Of a stretch of 20,221 bases of DNA, positions 13,930-20,221 are shown in pieces. This DNA is from CAYMEK01 sp964389305. Its GTDB lineage: Bacteria; Spirochaetota; Spirochaetia; SZUA-6; DRHE01. The notes under the pieces are model-generated. The model saw only the letters and a program-made list of their open reading frames with translations, did no database searches and was not told the origin of the DNA. Made by a program: the position numbers and the translations under genes. Where the stretch lies: NCBI GenBank assembly GCA_964389305.1, contig CAYMEK010000070.1, positions 1-20,221 of the forward strand, read 5' to 3'. Position 1 is the stretch's first letter. Every line of letters starts with the position of its first letter.

Positions 13930-14928
13930 CTATTTCTTGTAGATGAACTGCTGCATCTCCGGGTCGTTTACGTTGTCACGGGTGAAGAACTCGAAGCCCG
14001 GGATCACCTTCTTGGGGATCTGGGTGCCTGCGGTCAGGTATTTATATCCCCATTCCACGGCCAGGGAGCCGATCTCGGCGGGCTTCTGAGCCAGCACCAG
14101 GTCGATCTTGCCCTCCTTGAGCATCTGTATGAGGGTCTCGGTGGCATCCCACGAGCAGATTCTCACGGCTCCGGTGAGCCCCGCGTTCACCACCGCCTGG
14201 GCCGAGCCCTGGGCGCTGAACACGTTTACTCCGAATATGCCGACGATGTCCGGGTTTTTCTGCAGGGCGGCGAGCGTCTGCTCCTGTGCCTTCGGCTCAG
14301 AATCCATGCACCAGTCCATGCCGACCAGCTGCATGTTGGGAAACTCGGCGATGCCCTCCTTGAAACCGTTGCCCCGGTCCACGACCGAGGAGGTATCAGG
14401 GTTGGTGTTGTTTACATACACCTTGCCCTTCCCGCCTATCATCTTGGCGAGCTGCTCGGCGATCTTCTTCCCGCCCAGGAAGTTGTCCGTGCCGATGTAG
14501 GACAGCGGGAAGGAGTAGTTGCTCGACTTGGAGTAATCCCCGTCGCCCAGGTAGGTGTCCACCGTGATGATCTCCACGCCCTGATCGTAGATCTTCTTCA
14601 GGGGCGCGATGAGCGCGTCCACCGAGGTGGGCGCAATGAGCAGCATGTCGATTCCGCCCCGGGCCATCAGAGCTTCGAGGTTGGGAACCTGAGCCTCGGG
14701 GCCCCAGGTGGTGGGGTACTCGCCCACGAACAGCTTCACTCCCAGCTCCTCGGCTTTCTGCTTGATGCCCCGTTCCATGGTGAAATAGAACGGATCCGCG
14801 ATGCCCGGCATGAAGGCCATGGTGACAGCCTGCTCGGCCGCCGGCTCCTTCTGACCGCCGGCGAATAGCGGCAGAGACAGAACCAGGAGCAGAGTCAGCG
14901 CCAGCACGATCTTCAAGCTTTTTTTCAT
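13930..14928 (-). CDS. Periplasmic sugar-binding protein (RbsB/Peripla_BP_4 family)
   Basis: 332 residues with a clear signal peptide (MKKSLKIVLALTLLLVLSL) ending in LFAGGQKE, a form often seen in spirochaetal binding proteins. The mature part is a two-lobe RbsB-type fold. Features include MAFMPGIADPFYFTMERGIK at the first strand, ALMARGGIDMLLIAPTSVDA, IITVDT, YIGTDNFLGGKKIAEQL, GFKEGIAEFPNMQ, AALQKNPDIVGIFGVN and a late LVLAQKPAEIGSLAVEWGYK. It should deliver a monosaccharide or polyol to the two permeases and the ATPase downstream. The exact ligand is unknown, since no catabolic enzyme lies nearby. AGGAGG 5-6 nt before ATG 14928 gives a strong start. It is the first gene after the sigma54 promoter and is followed by a terminator-like hairpin. 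It may also present ligand to the operon's sensor kinase. Confidence 0.93.
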   Translation of the reverse strand: MKKSLKIVLALTLLLVLSLPLFAGGQKEPAAEQAVTMAFMPGIADPFYFTMERGIKQKAEELGVKLFVGEYPTTWGPEAQVPNLEALMARGGIDMLLIAPTSVDALIAPLKKIYDQGVEIITVDTYLGDGDYSKSSNYSFPLSYIGTDNFLGGKKIAEQLAKMIGGKGKVYVNNTNPDTSSVVDRGNGFKEGIAEFPNMQLVGMDWCMDSEPKAQEQTLAALQKNPDIVGIFGVNVFSAQGSAQAVVNAGLTGAVRICSWDATETLIQMLKEGKIDLVLAQKPAEIGSLAVEWGYKYLTAGTQIPKKVIPGFEFFTRDNVNDPEMQQFIYKK

Positions 14929-14975
14929 AAGAACCTCCTGTTTTGAATTGGTTTGGTCAGCGACCGTGTACTTTT

Positions 14976-14992
14976 AAGCAAGAAGCATGCCA
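14976..14992 (-). promoter_or_regulatory. Sigma54 (-24/-12) promoter of the sugar-uptake operon
   Basis: The minus strand reads CTGGCATGCTTCTTGCTTAA. It matches the sigma54 consensus TGGCACG-N4-TTGC with GG at 14990-14991 and GC at 14978-14979, exactly 12 nt apart. Only the C of CACG differs (T). Transcription should start near 14966, giving a 38-nt leader that ends in AGGAGGTTCTT before the binding-protein ATG. A sigma54-activating regulator is encoded in the same gene string. Confidence 0.8.
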
Positions 14993-15026
14993 GCCCCGCG
15001 GCGGTCTGGACGATGGGGAAGTCTGC

Positions 15027-15053
15027 TTTATTCTTTTTATTAAAAGGAATTAG
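15027..15053. promoter_or_regulatory. AT-rich dyad between sigma54 promoter and upstream palindromes
   Basis: An AT-rich tract with an imperfect dyad (ATTCTTTT, TATT, AAAAGGAAT) lies 60-90 bp upstream of the proposed start site. In sigma54 systems an IHF- or HU-bent AT-rich segment often lies here and lets the activator loop to the polymerase. That role is inferred from position and composition only. Confidence 0.35.
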
Positions 15054-15072
15054 GTAGAACCTTGATCTGCGG

Positions 15073-15106
15073 GGCGGTGTTCGGCCCCTACGCTGACGAC
15101 ACCGCC
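15073..15106. promoter_or_regulatory. Perfect 8-bp inverted repeat with 18-bp spacer
   Basis: GGCGGTGT (15073-15080) and ACACCGCC (15099-15106) are perfect inverted repeats with a 26-bp period, so both half-sites face nearly the same side of the helix. They lie about 107-140 bp upstream of the sigma54 start site. This may be a second protein-binding site in the divergent region. Confidence 0.35.
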
Positions 15107-15117
15107 GTCTGTTTGGA

Positions 15118-15154
15118 TACCCGGGTACCCGGTACTTGGGTACTGCTGTACCCA
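15118..15154. promoter_or_regulatory. Clustered GGGTAC/GTACCC palindromes, candidate upstream activator sites
   Basis: CCGGGTACCCGG (15121-15132) is a perfect 12-bp palindrome that overlaps the palindrome TACCCGGGTA (15118-15127). TGGGTAC-4 nt-GTACCCA (15137-15154) is a perfect 18-bp inverted repeat. The centres are 19 bp apart. Relative to the sigma54 start site they lie at about -161 and -180, the usual range for dimeric NtrC-type enhancer sites. They also end 10 bp before a possible -35 box of the divergent exporter gene, so they could regulate both directions. Confidence 0.55.
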
Positions 15155-15164
15155 GGCAGCTTTG

Positions 15165-15194
15165 TTGACAGAGCGGGGGGTTTTCAGCCATTAT
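15165..15194 (+). promoter_or_regulatory. Possible sigma70 promoter for the MMPL exporter gene
   Basis: TTGACA (15165-15170), an 18-nt spacer, then CATTAT (15189-15194). The -35 box is perfect. However, the implied start site near 15201 would fall on the ribosome binding site AGGAG (15198-15202), so either the message starts a little earlier or this is not the true promoter. Confidence 0.35.
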
Positions 15195-15209
15195 CGCAGG
15201 AGCAACTCC

Positions 15210-17579
15210 ATGAAAGAATCGTTCGTGCACCGTCTGGTCGGCTTCGCCATCCGCCGTTCATGGATCGTGATCCTGATTACCGCCCTCCTGACGATGTTTC
15301 TCGGCTACTTTGCCCTGCAGATCCGCATCGATGCGGACATCTTCAACATGCTTCCCCGGCACCACGAGGTGTTGGAGCTGGCGGAGAAATATGGGTCTTC
15401 CAATCAAGACACCGGCCAGCTCCTTCTGGCGGTGGAGCACGAGGAGGTGTTCGATATACAGAAGCTTCAGCTCTTTGAGGCTGCGATCCGTGAGATCGAA
15501 GCTCTGGACAGCATCATCGGCAGTATAAATCCTTTCAACTTCATCACCTTCGTGCAGGAGGGCACCAAGCTCACACCTGTTTCTACCGCGCCTGAGGCCA
15601 GGGCGCCGCGCACTCAAGCTGAGCTGCAGGAGTTCAAATCCAGACTCCTGGAAAACCCGCTGGCGAAAAACATGGTCTTGTCCGGCGACGGGAAAGCCCT
15701 CTGCGCCGTATTTCCCGTTAAATTCCAGGAGGATTATACGGAACTGCTCGACACCGTCGAACGGGCGCGCTCGATGCTGGAACCGTATTTTGCCGTGTAC
15801 ACGACCGGTTCTCCGATCTTCCTGCAGAAAACCAAGCTCTCCCTGCTGGAGGATGTGCCGAAGTTCCTTGTCCTCGGTGTGGCGGTCATTCTCGCCATCC
15901 TGTTCCTGAGCTTCAGGTCCCTGCGCGCACTGGCCCTGCCGCTCATCGTGGTAAGCCTGGGGACCCTGTGGACCATGGGGACCATGAGGTTGCTCGGCTT
16001 CCCGCTTACTGTGGTCAGCATCATGGTGCCGCCCCTCGTGCTGACCCTGGGCAGCGCCTACAGCATCCACATTCTCAACCAGTATTACCGGGAGGCCAGG
16101 GTAAAGCCGGGAGACAAGAGCTGGATCGCCCAGTCGGTCGGACACATCAACCAGACGATCCTGATGGCCGCTCTGACAACCATCATCGGCTTCTCCAGTC
16201 TGGTATCCGCCAACCTGGTGCAGATCAGGGAGTTCGGCCTTTCGACCAGTATCGGTATCGCCTACTGCGCCGCTTTATCGCTGTTCTTCTTTCCTGCCGT
16301 TCTATCCCTGCTTCCCCCTCCCAGGGTGGTTGAGCGGGACAGGGTTCTGAAGGGTCCGATCGCCCGGTTCATGGAGGGCCTAAGTGGCTGGGTGATCAGG
16401 CACAGGTACCTCATTCTGGCGACGATAGTGCTGATCGCAGTGGCCTTCGGCTTTGCCCTCAAACATGTCAGCTACCAGACCGACTATCTGAGCTACTACC
16501 GCAAAAAAGAGCGCATCGTGCGGGACAGCCGGGTCCTGGTAAGACGCTTCGGGGGGTATACGAACATATATCTCACCATCGAGGCTCCGGAGGAGCGGAA
16601 CAACTACTTCCTCGACCCGCAGGTGTTGAAGAAAATTTCCGTCTTCGAGAACAAGCTGAGCGCGGATCCTGATATCTGCTACATTTTTTCCTTCAACCAG
16701 TACCTCAAGCTGATGAACCTCAGGGCCTCGGGCTCCTTCACCGTGCCAGAGCGCCGCGCGCCGATTCTGCTGCTTTCCCGCTATATGAAGAGCATCGTCA
16801 GCTCTCCGTACGGGCAGTCGGTGGATGCCAGACCCATCAACGAACATTTCAGCACCCTGACGATCACCCTGCGGGCCTGGGACGGCACCGACGAGAGCCT
16901 GCTGATGGAGCCCGAGCTGAAAGCCCTGATTGCCAGGATCGAGGGATTGATCGAATCAGAACCCGATATCGAAGCGCGAACCGTAATTTGGGGGCGCGCC
17001 CTGGCGCTGCTGTACATATCGGAAACCCTGTCCCGGGATCAGATCCTATCCGTGCTGGTTTCCCTGGTCTTGATCTTTCTGGTTACCGCTTTAGGCTTCC
17101 GCTCGATTCCTCTGGGCCTGCTTACCCTGATTCCCATGACCACGGGAATCATGCTGAACTTCATCATCATGGTTGTTCTCAAGCTGCCCTTCGACGTGGT
17201 AACCGTGATGTTTTCCAGCGTGGCTATCGGGGTGGGAATCGACGACTCGATCCACCTGATTATCCGCTATCGGCGGCAGACACGGATTTACCAAGGAAAT
17301 GTGCACCGCAACGCCGTGCTGGCTCATACCTTGAAAACCGCCGGAAGACCCATCTTGCTGACCTCGATGTCGCTGGTGGCCGGGTTGCTGGTGCTGTGCT
17401 TCTCCCAGTTCCTGCCGATTCTCTACTTCGGCATGCTGGTCTCCCTGGCCCTGGCCACGACCACCGCAGGCGCCCTGGTCATCCTGCCCGCCATTCTATC
17501 CCTGGGCTCCGGTTTCGCAGCCGGTCCCGCAGCCGGTCCCGAAGTCGAATCCAGGCCAAAGATCGAGAGCGGTCTCTGA
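15210..17579 (+). CDS. RND-superfamily exporter, MMPL/HAE3-like
   Basis: 789 residues with the duplicated RND plan: one membrane helix (about 16-36), a large exported loop, five helices (about 220-380), then the same again (helix near 410, second loop, five helices near 610-770). In the second half the motif SVAIGVGIDDSIHLIIRYRR carries the paired Asp expected to relay protons in helix 10. The matching place in the first half reads LTLGSAYSIHILNQYYRE and has no acidic residue, so coupling may be asymmetric. It is shorter than AcrB-type pumps and fits the HAE3/MMPL group that moves lipids or hydrophobic compounds. The tail has a GPAAGP-type repeat. ATG 15210 has AGGAG 7 nt upstream. It is divergent from the sugar operon and convergent with the next gene (5-bp gap). 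No adaptor or outer-membrane partner is present. Confidence 0.9.
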   Translation: MKESFVHRLVGFAIRRSWIVILITALLTMFLGYFALQIRIDADIFNMLPRHHEVLELAEKYGSSNQDTGQLLLAVEHEEVFDIQKLQLFEAAIREIEALDSIIGSINPFNFITFVQEGTKLTPVSTAPEARAPRTQAELQEFKSRLLENPLAKNMVLSGDGKALCAVFPVKFQEDYTELLDTVERARSMLEPYFAVYTTGSPIFLQKTKLSLLEDVPKFLVLGVAVILAILFLSFRSLRALALPLIVVSLGTLWTMGTMRLLGFPLTVVSIMVPPLVLTLGSAYSIHILNQYYREARVKPGDKSWIAQSVGHINQTILMAALTTIIGFSSLVSANLVQIREFGLSTSIGIAYCAALSLFFFPAVLSLLPPPRVVERDRVLKGPIARFMEGLSGWVIRHRYLILATIVLIAVAFGFALKHVSYQTDYLSYYRKKERIVRDSRVLVRRFGGYTNIYLTIEAPEERNNYFLDPQVLKKISVFENKLSADPDICYIFSFNQYLKLMNLRASGSFTVPERRAPILLLSRYMKSIVSSPYGQSVDARPINEHFSTLTITLRAWDGTDESLLMEPELKALIARIEGLIESEPDIEARTVIWGRALALLYISETLSRDQILSVLVSLVLIFLVTALGFRSIPLGLLTLIPMTTGIMLNFIIMVVLKLPFDVVTVMFSSVAIGVGIDDSIHLIIRYRRQTRIYQGNVHRNAVLAHTLKTAGRPILLTSMSLVAGLLVLCFSQFLPILYFGMLVSLALATTTAGALVILPAILSLGSGFAAGPAAGPEVESRPKIESGL

Positions 17580-17584
17580 AACGG

Positions 17585-18253
17585 TTACTGCTGCCGGCCT
17601 CCGGGGGGTCCCAGGATTTCCGCCCATACCACGGCGCGCTGCAGCGGCGGGAGCCTGTTCAACTTGTCGACCCTAGACCTGGCTCGTCGGCCGGGGGCGG
17701 CCGTTCCGGCTGCAACTCCAAACGGCCTCGCTCGCTCTTCTCCGCGGCCGGGCCTCTGCAAGGTCTCTCGGGCCGCCGGCCCGGCCCGTTGCCGGAGACC
17801 ACCCCTCCCGGATTCGCCGCCCGCAGCCGGCTCGAAGCGCATCCGCCTTATCTCGGTCTGGGAAGACAGGGGCATATAGGTCTCACTGTCGGCCAGAGCT
17901 TTACTGGCCGGGCTTTCCCCATAAGCCACGGCTTCCCGTTCCCCCTTGAGCTGGTTGGGGACCAGCGGCGGCGGATAGGCGTAACTCTCCCGATAGGAGG
18001 GCTTCGCCATCCTGAGCCTCCTGGGCTGGGAAGCAGCGGGAGCGGTTTCGGCGGGGGTTTGCGCCACCGGCCGAGCGGCGCCGGAGGCTGCTTGCTGCTG
18101 CTTCGCCTCCTGCCGCTTAGGCTCGCTGTCTTTGCTCTGCTCCTGCCGCCGCTGCCGCCCGACCGCCCGGGCGCGCAGCAGAATCGACACCAGGGCCAGC
18201 AGAACTATCGGTAGCAGGGCTATAAGACCTTCTATAAACTGGAGCCGGATCAT
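17585..18253 (-). CDS. Unrecognised single-span membrane protein, last gene of the floA operon
   Basis: 222 residues. An N-terminal helix (about 5-27, EGLIALLPIVLLALVSILL) is followed by a basic and Gln/Ala/Pro-rich disordered region (about 30-190). The conserved-looking end PLQRAVVWAEILGPP stands out as an ordered motif after the low-complexity part. I do not know the family. The order (cytoplasmic disordered linker, short terminal helix) suggests a tethered docking peptide. The ATG at 18253 uses AAGGAG lying in the end of floA, 4 bp from its stop, so the two genes are translated together. This links it to flotillin-type membrane organisation. Codon use is very GC-rich and other frames are open here, but the membrane segment, ribosome site and spacing support this frame. 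Confidence 0.72.
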   Translation of the reverse strand: MIRLQFIEGLIALLPIVLLALVSILLRARAVGRQRRQEQSKDSEPKRQEAKQQQAASGAARPVAQTPAETAPAASQPRRLRMAKPSYRESYAYPPPLVPNQLKGEREAVAYGESPASKALADSETYMPLSSQTEIRRMRFEPAAGGESGRGGLRQRAGPAARETLQRPGRGEERARPFGVAAGTAAPGRRARSRVDKLNRLPPLQRAVVWAEILGPPGGRQQ

Positions 18254-18257
18254 CGGC

Positions 18258-19256
18258 CTACTCCTTTCCCTCCTCGGGCTTCGCCGTTCCCTCCCCGCCG
18301 ATGCTTTCCCGCATCTGGGTATCCGCCTGAATATTCCTCAAGCGATAATAGTCCATGATCCCCACATTGCCCTGACGAAAGGCATCGGCAATCGCCTTGG
18401 GAATCTCCGCTTCGGCCAGCACAACCTTGGCCCGGTTCTCGCGCACCAGGGCGGACATCTCCTGCTCCCGGGCCTGGGCTGCAGCTCTGCGCTGCTCGGC
18501 GATGGCCTGGAAGCGCCTCTTGTCCGCCTCGGCCTGGTCGGCCTGCAGCTTGGCGCCCACGTTTTCACCCACGTCCACGTCGGCGATGTCGATGGACAGG
18601 ATCTCGAAGGCGGTGCCCGCGTCCAAGCCCTTCTGGAGAACCGTCTTGGATATGTTGTCCGGATTCTCCAGCACGTCCTTGTACGAGGCGGCCGAGCCGA
18701 TGGTCGTGACGATGCCCTCGCCGACCCGGGCGATGATCGTCTCCTCGGTGGCCCCGCCGACCAGCCGTTCTATGTTGGCCCGCACCGTGACCCGGGCCTT
18801 GGCCCGCACCTGGATCCCGTCCTTGGCCACGGCGTCGATCGTGTTCCGCCCCATGGCAGGGTTGGGACAGTCGATCACCTTCGGATTCACGCTGGTCTTG
18901 ACCGCGTCGAGCACGTCGCGGCCGGCTAGGTCGATCGCCGCGGCCCGCTGAAAGTTCAGCGGGATGTTGGCCTTGTTGGCGGCGATCAGGGCCTTGCTGA
19001 CCCGGATCACGTCCCCGCCCGCCAGGTAGTGGGTCTCGAGCTGATCCGAGTCGACCTGGATTCCCGCCTTGGTGAGCATGATCCGGCTGTCCACGATCAG
19101 GCGCCCCTTGACCCGCCGGATCCACATTCCGATCAGGCGCCCTATGCTGATGTGGGCGCCGGACAGCAGCGCCCGAAACCAGAGCCCGAAAAATTTCAGG
19201 AAAATCGCGATAAAGGCTACCGCGACGATTCCAATCAGAACATACAGGATTATCAT
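18258..19256 (-). CDS. floA: Flotillin-like membrane scaffold protein FloA
   Basis: 332 residues, the normal length for FloA (UPF0365/YqfA family). An N-terminal hairpin-like hydrophobic segment (about 2-32) anchors it, followed by an SPFH/PHB-like core with recognisable stretches such as TKAGIQVDSDQLETHYLAGG, VSKALIAANKANIPL, AVKTSVNPKVIDCPNP and DVLENPDNISKTVLQKGLD. An Ala/Glu-rich helical region follows (about 225-285, QAEADKRRFQAIAEQRRA), as expected for the oligomerising part. In other bacteria FloA forms membrane foci and affects fluidity, secretion and envelope protein complexes. It starts 1 bp after the nfeD stop with GGAGG 5 nt upstream, giving the usual nfeD-floA pair. The symbol rests on strong overall resemblance. 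Confidence 0.93.
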   Translation of the reverse strand: MIILYVLIGIVAVAFIAIFLKFFGLWFRALLSGAHISIGRLIGMWIRRVKGRLIVDSRIMLTKAGIQVDSDQLETHYLAGGDVIRVSKALIAANKANIPLNFQRAAAIDLAGRDVLDAVKTSVNPKVIDCPNPAMGRNTIDAVAKDGIQVRAKARVTVRANIERLVGGATEETIIARVGEGIVTTIGSAASYKDVLENPDNISKTVLQKGLDAGTAFEILSIDIADVDVGENVGAKLQADQAEADKRRFQAIAEQRRAAAQAREQEMSALVRENRAKVVLAEAEIPKAIADAFRQGNVGIMDYYRLRNIQADTQMRESIGGEGTAKPEEGKE

Positions 19257-19257
19257 C

Positions 19258-19749
19258 TTATCCTCCTCGCCGCACCACGATGCGGCTTCCTTCCACCTTG
19301 ATCACTTTGACCGGCTGACCTTTTTCAATGTACTCCCCGCCGGTGACGGCGCTGTACTTGCGGCCCTCTATCAGGACCGTGCCCACCGGGCGCAGGATGG
19401 TCAGGCTCACCCCCTGCTTGCCGGCGAGGTCGCTGTATTTCTCCGCCGTAAAGGAGGAGTAGCCTTTGCCCGCATCCTGGCTGTCCTTGCTGATCAGCCA
19501 TCTGCCGACTACGGAACGGGGGAAGAACTTGAAATACAGCACGATGAATATCGGAACCAGGATCATGACCACGGCCAGATAGATCGTGCCGACCAGTGAT
19601 CCGATCGTCCGGTATACGATCACGATACTGGCGATGATGCTGCCCAACCCGGCGATGCCGATCAAGCCGGCGGAGGGGACGAACAGCTCGATGATTATGG
19701 CCAGGACCCCCGCCCCGGCCAATCCGATGGCCAGCCACATGGCGTTCAC
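19258..19749 (-). CDS. Short NfeD-family membrane protein
   Basis: 163 residues: two to four hydrophobic segments (about 5-70, including IIIELFVPSAGLIGIAGLGS) and a C-terminal OB-fold (about 105-163) with the NfeD pattern GVSLTILRPVGTVLIEGRKY, then GEYIEKGQPVKVIKVEG and a final RIVVRRG. It lacks the ClpP-like protease part, so it is a short-form NfeD that partners flotillins. The start is uncertain: GTG 19749 overlaps the upstream TGA by GTGA, while ATG 19740 is three codons later, and neither has an ideal ribosome site. Between long NfeD and FloA it forms the middle of the operon. Confidence 0.87.
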   Translation of the reverse strand: MNAMWLAIGLAGAGVLAIIIELFVPSAGLIGIAGLGSIIASIVIVYRTIGSLVGTIYLAVVMILVPIFIVLYFKFFPRSVVGRWLISKDSQDAGKGYSSFTAEKYSDLAGKQGVSLTILRPVGTVLIEGRKYSAVTGGEYIEKGQPVKVIKVEGSRIVVRRGG

Positions 19750-20221
19750 GCTCTCCGTACCACGATCCTGTTGCCGCTCACCTCGATGATCTCCACGCTC
19801 CCGCCCGGCTCGATGAACTCGCCGTCCGTTTCCACGACCATGATTTCCCCGTCGAAGTCCGCCTTTCCCGCCGGTCGCAGGGCCGTTACCGCCGTTCCCT
19901 TCCTGCCGAGCAGGTCGCTGGAGCCTTCTAGGCTCTGCACCGTGTAGCCCGCGCTGGTCTGCTGTGTGCTATTAAGGATCAGGCGCTTCAGCCCCGGAGT
20001 GCGGGGAAAGATGCGCAAGAGCACCAGGAACAGGATCAGAGAGCCGAGGACCCCTAGCCCGACGTTGCGTAGGTTGCGCAGGAACAGGTCCCACTGCCAG
20101 GGCACCCGGGGGATGATGAACTCCTGCCTGGAGAGCACCAGGGCTGAGATCATGAGAACGATCCCGGATATACCGGTTACGCCGAAACCGGGAATGAGGA
20201 AGATCTCGATAACCAGGAGTA
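19746..20221 (-). CDS. Long-form NfeD, C-terminal part only (cut by right window edge)
   Basis: The visible 157 codons stay open to the window edge, and the sequence before Met at 20153 (IFLIPGFGVTGISGIVL) continues a membrane domain, so the gene extends beyond 20221. Helices near the edge and at IRNLRN-adjacent GVLGSLILFLVLLRIF are followed by an OB-fold ending EVSGNRIVVRRA, the same end as the next gene. The helix pattern IFLIPGFGVTG is typical of membrane-bound NfeD proteins that carry an N-terminal ClpP-type serine protease; that part would be outside the window, so its presence is inferred. Its stop overlaps the possible GTG start of the short NfeD. Confidence 0.82.
   Translation of the reverse strand, partial: LLVIEIFLIPGFGVTGISGIVLMISALVLSRQEFIIPRVPWQWDLFLRNLRNVGLGVLGSLILFLVLLRIFPRTPGLKRLILNSTQQTSAGYTVQSLEGSSDLLGRKGTAVTALRPAGKADFDGEIMVVETDGEFIEPGGSVEIIEVSGNRIVVRRA

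Noticed and set aside
12661..14928. A sugar-binding riboswitch or ncRNA in the sugar operon
   Set aside because: The 38-nt leader before the binding-protein gene is too short, and the 183-bp gap holds only a simple hairpin and repeat. No known riboswitch core is visible.
14925..15230. A 101-codon minus-strand open frame in the divergent regulatory region
   Set aside because: It runs through the sigma54 promoter and palindromes, has no recognisable domain and no ribosome site.
1..20221. CRISPR array, insertion sequence or rRNA
   Set aside because: No regularly spaced repeats, transposase motifs or rRNA-like blocks were seen. The only repeats are the short ones listed.

Overview
The window looks like chromosomal DNA of a GC-rich bacterium, most likely a spirochaete (Spirochaetota). 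The main sign is the sugar-binding protein's signal peptide, which ends in LFAGGQKE, a form common in spirochaetal periplasmic binding proteins. The floA/nfeD cluster with an unrecognised membrane-anchored partner and the HAE3/MMPL-like exporter fit this. The assignment is inference; genus and species cannot be read from the sequence. A two-thioredoxin-fold disulfide oxidoreductase of a type common in thermophiles and anaerobes is also present.

Layout. (1) 1-500: the 5' end of a probable phage or island integrase runs off the left edge and appears frameshifted. It lies directly beyond the 3' end of a tRNA-Val(CAC) gene, the classic arrangement of an element integrated at a tRNA. The tRNA has a near-perfect sigma70 promoter and a degenerate 72-bp tandem repeat upstream. 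(2) 501-3221: a protein disulfide oxidoreductase (minus), an unrecognised membrane protein with a C-terminal coiled coil (plus), and a membrane-linked family 2 glycosyltransferase (plus). (3) 3273-14928: nine consecutive minus-strand genes. In transcription order they are a ribose/fructose-type sugar-binding protein, two permeases, a single-domain ATPase, a membrane histidine kinase, an NtrC-class sigma54-activating response regulator, an MFS transporter, an NMT1/SsuA-type binding protein, and a fused permease-ATPase. (4) 14929-15209: a divergent regulatory region. (5) 15210-17579: an RND/MMPL exporter (plus). (6) 17585-20221: an operon reading leftward of long NfeD (cut by the right edge), short NfeD, FloA and a low-complexity membrane-anchored protein.

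How it fits together. A strong sigma54 -24/-12 promoter sits 38 nt from the sugar-binding gene, with clustered GGGTAC/GTACCC palindromes 150-190 bp further upstream, where an NtrC-type activator would bind. The activator and its sensor are encoded in the same gene string, so the simplest model is a self-controlled sigma54 uptake regulon. A hairpin after the binding-protein gene probably sets stoichiometry. A second hairpin followed by a sigma70 promoter precedes the regulator, suggesting constitutive, possibly leaderless, expression of the activator. Unusually, a second and unrelated uptake system (SsuA/TauA-like plus fused permease-ATPase) and an MFS carrier follow in the same direction. No catabolic enzyme is present, so the substrates are not revealed.
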